Shown: positions 33,895-34,516 of the stretch, one piece after another
Numbering within the stretch: position 1 is the stretch's first letter
Layout of the letters: every line of letters begins with the position of its first letter
IMG/VR virus record: IMGVR_UViG_3300042378_000172
Span: 1 to 34,516 of that record
Source: a virus
Length of the DNA: 34,516 nucleotides
Reading direction: 5' to 3' (one strand)
Notes under the pieces: generated by a model
Databases searched by the model: none
What the model was told of the DNA's origin: nothing
What the model saw: only the letters and a program-made list of their open reading frames with translations
Translations under genes and position numbers: made by a program

Positions 33895-34005
33895 AACCTT
33901 AATATTTTAAAACTTTTTTGTTATTTTTATTACGATATTTGAATTTTTTCCCCAGAAATCCTATGGTTTTATAACATTTTCTTTACTTTTTTATGGGTGT
34001 TTTTA

Positions 34006-34101
34006 AGGTAAAAAGGTTTGACAAACCATGGTTTTCAGAGTATAATGCATGGCTAATATGCCCCAATATGAAGGTAGGAAGGTTTGGAGGTAGGAAGGTT
34101 T
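34006..34101 (+). repeat. Triplicated AGGTAxxAAGGTTT unit
   Basis: AGGTAAAAAGGTTT (34006-34019), AGGTAGGAAGGTTT (34072-34085) and an identical copy at 34088-34101. The last two follow the predicted start site and are rich in Shine-Dalgarno-like AGGAAGG/GGAGG. Confidence 0.65.
34018..34046 (+). promoter_or_regulatory. Perfect-consensus sigma-70 promoter
   Basis: TTGACA, 17-bp spacer, TATAAT: the only exact -35/-10 pair with ideal spacing in the window. It is not followed by a credible gene. Confidence 0.75.
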
Positions 34102-34190
34102 TTCGGCCAGACATTACGATCCCCTTTAAAAAAGCGCTCCATTCCCCACCACATTCCTCCACTTTACTCTACAGTCAGATCTATAGGTTA

Positions 34191-34516
34191 TCAGTAAGAT
34201 TTATTCTTTAATAATTTCTTTAAAAATCTACCTCTAAACAGTTCCCATTTGTCAAGATCTTCAGGAAAATCAAAGTCTTCAGTCCAATCATCTATCTCTA
34301 CGGAGTTAAATCTTTGTTTATCTTGGGTTAATTGATCATGCAAACGCCAACCACCAGTACTATAATTCTCTTTAGATTCTATGATTTTTAATATTGTAGA
34401 CTCTAACACAGGAATAGAAGAACCTTCAAACCCTATACCCCATATCTCCCTCCATAACTTTTTTGTAATTTGAGAAAGGTTACTTCTTAGGTAAAAAGAT
34501 AAATCATGGGTATCAG
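34191..34516 (-). CDS. Hypothetical protein, 5' end beyond the window
   Basis: The reading frame is open from the window edge to a stop at 34191, giving at least 107 visible residues (DTHDLSFYLRSNLSQITKKL at the edge, TGGWRLHDQLTQDKQ in the middle, WTEDFDFPEDLDKWELFRGR near the end). A GTG at 34409 is only an internal codon. The end is basic (FLKKLLKNKSY). Family not recognised. It converges on the plus-strand small-gene bank. Confidence 0.6.
   Translation of the reverse strand, partial: DTHDLSFYLRSNLSQITKKLWREIWGIGFEGSSIPVLESTILKIIESKENYSTGGWRLHDQLTQDKQRFNSVEIDDWTEDFDFPEDLDKWELFRGRFLKKLLKNKSY

Larger units (their letters stand above)
33895..34190. other. Gene-poor interval with strong promoter and purine-rich repeats
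   Basis: No convincing gene. The frame MGVFKVKRFD (33993-34211) lacks a ribosome binding site and runs into the opposite gene. The stretch holds the consensus promoter at 34018-34046, three copies of an AGGTAxxAAGGTTT unit and a GGTTTG-A-CAAACC palindrome (34015-34027). A small non-coding RNA from about 34053 is possible. Confidence 0.45.

Noticed and set aside
33993-34211. 72-codon plus-strand frame
   Set aside because: No Shine-Dalgarno or leaderless -10, runs over the consensus promoter and into the convergent gene end; kept only as an uncertain stretch.
1-34516. Integrase, attachment sites, insertion sequences or transposases
   Set aside because: None recognised in any frame; the window gives no evidence on whether the phage is temperate.

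Overview
The window is most simply read as part of a tailed double-stranded DNA phage (or a prophage/metagenomic phage contig) of a low-GC actinobacterium, possibly a freshwater lineage. The phage reading rests on a run of tail-fibre and receptor-binding-type proteins, a cell-wall lytic enzyme, gp88-like and DUF932-like proteins, phage-borne tRNAs and a dense bank of very small genes. The actinobacterial reading is an inference. It rests on the gp88 family, on AGAAAGGA-type ribosome binding sites, and on at least a dozen promoters whose -10 box sits 5-7 nt before the ATG, implying leaderless mRNAs.

Layout. (1) 1-3670, minus strand: the N-terminal 517 residues of a B12-dependent ribonucleotide reductase (NrdJ), then three tandem paralogous Fe(II)/2-oxoglutarate oxygenase-like genes. 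(2) 3748-17295, mostly minus strand: a tail-fibre/adsorption module of FN3 and PASTA proteins with the same Phe-Gly-rich C-terminal tail, an Mtd-type fibre, repeat-rich fibres, three RGDT/BppU-like domains and a collagen-like fibre. It also holds a methyltransferase, a GT25 and a GT-A glycosyltransferase, a prolyl-hydroxylase-like protein, a Hint-like protein, tRNA-Arg(CCG) and a holin-like membrane protein. One plus-strand gene, a secreted lytic transglycosylase, interrupts it. (3) 17352-21811: auxiliary and metabolic genes (DHH-like phosphoesterase, Zn-ribbon protein, two more 2OG oxygenases, GPx-like protein, SpeD-like decarboxylase). (4) 21927-22360: three tiny minus-strand genes. (5) 22361-33894, plus strand: about 30 small genes in short transcription units, with gp88, DUF932 and tRNA-Asp(GTC). 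(6) 33895-34516: a consensus promoter followed by an apparently non-coding purine-rich stretch, and a minus-strand gene cut by the window end.

How it may work together. The module pairs a collagen-like fibre carrying Lys and Pro in the Gly-X-Y Y position with several 2OG oxygenases and a GT25 transferase, the fold families that hydroxylate and galactosylate animal collagen. A phage fibre hydroxylation/glycosylation pathway is therefore a testable hypothesis. In the small-gene half, unit boundaries share a recurrent set of signals: a covarying 3' hairpin seen five times, GCCGGC hexamers, DnaA boxes, TGTGA-N6-TCACA (CRP/GlxR-like) palindromes and sigma-70-like promoters. This suggests a coordinated regulon read by host factors. 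All functional calls are from sequence reading alone; no database search was run.
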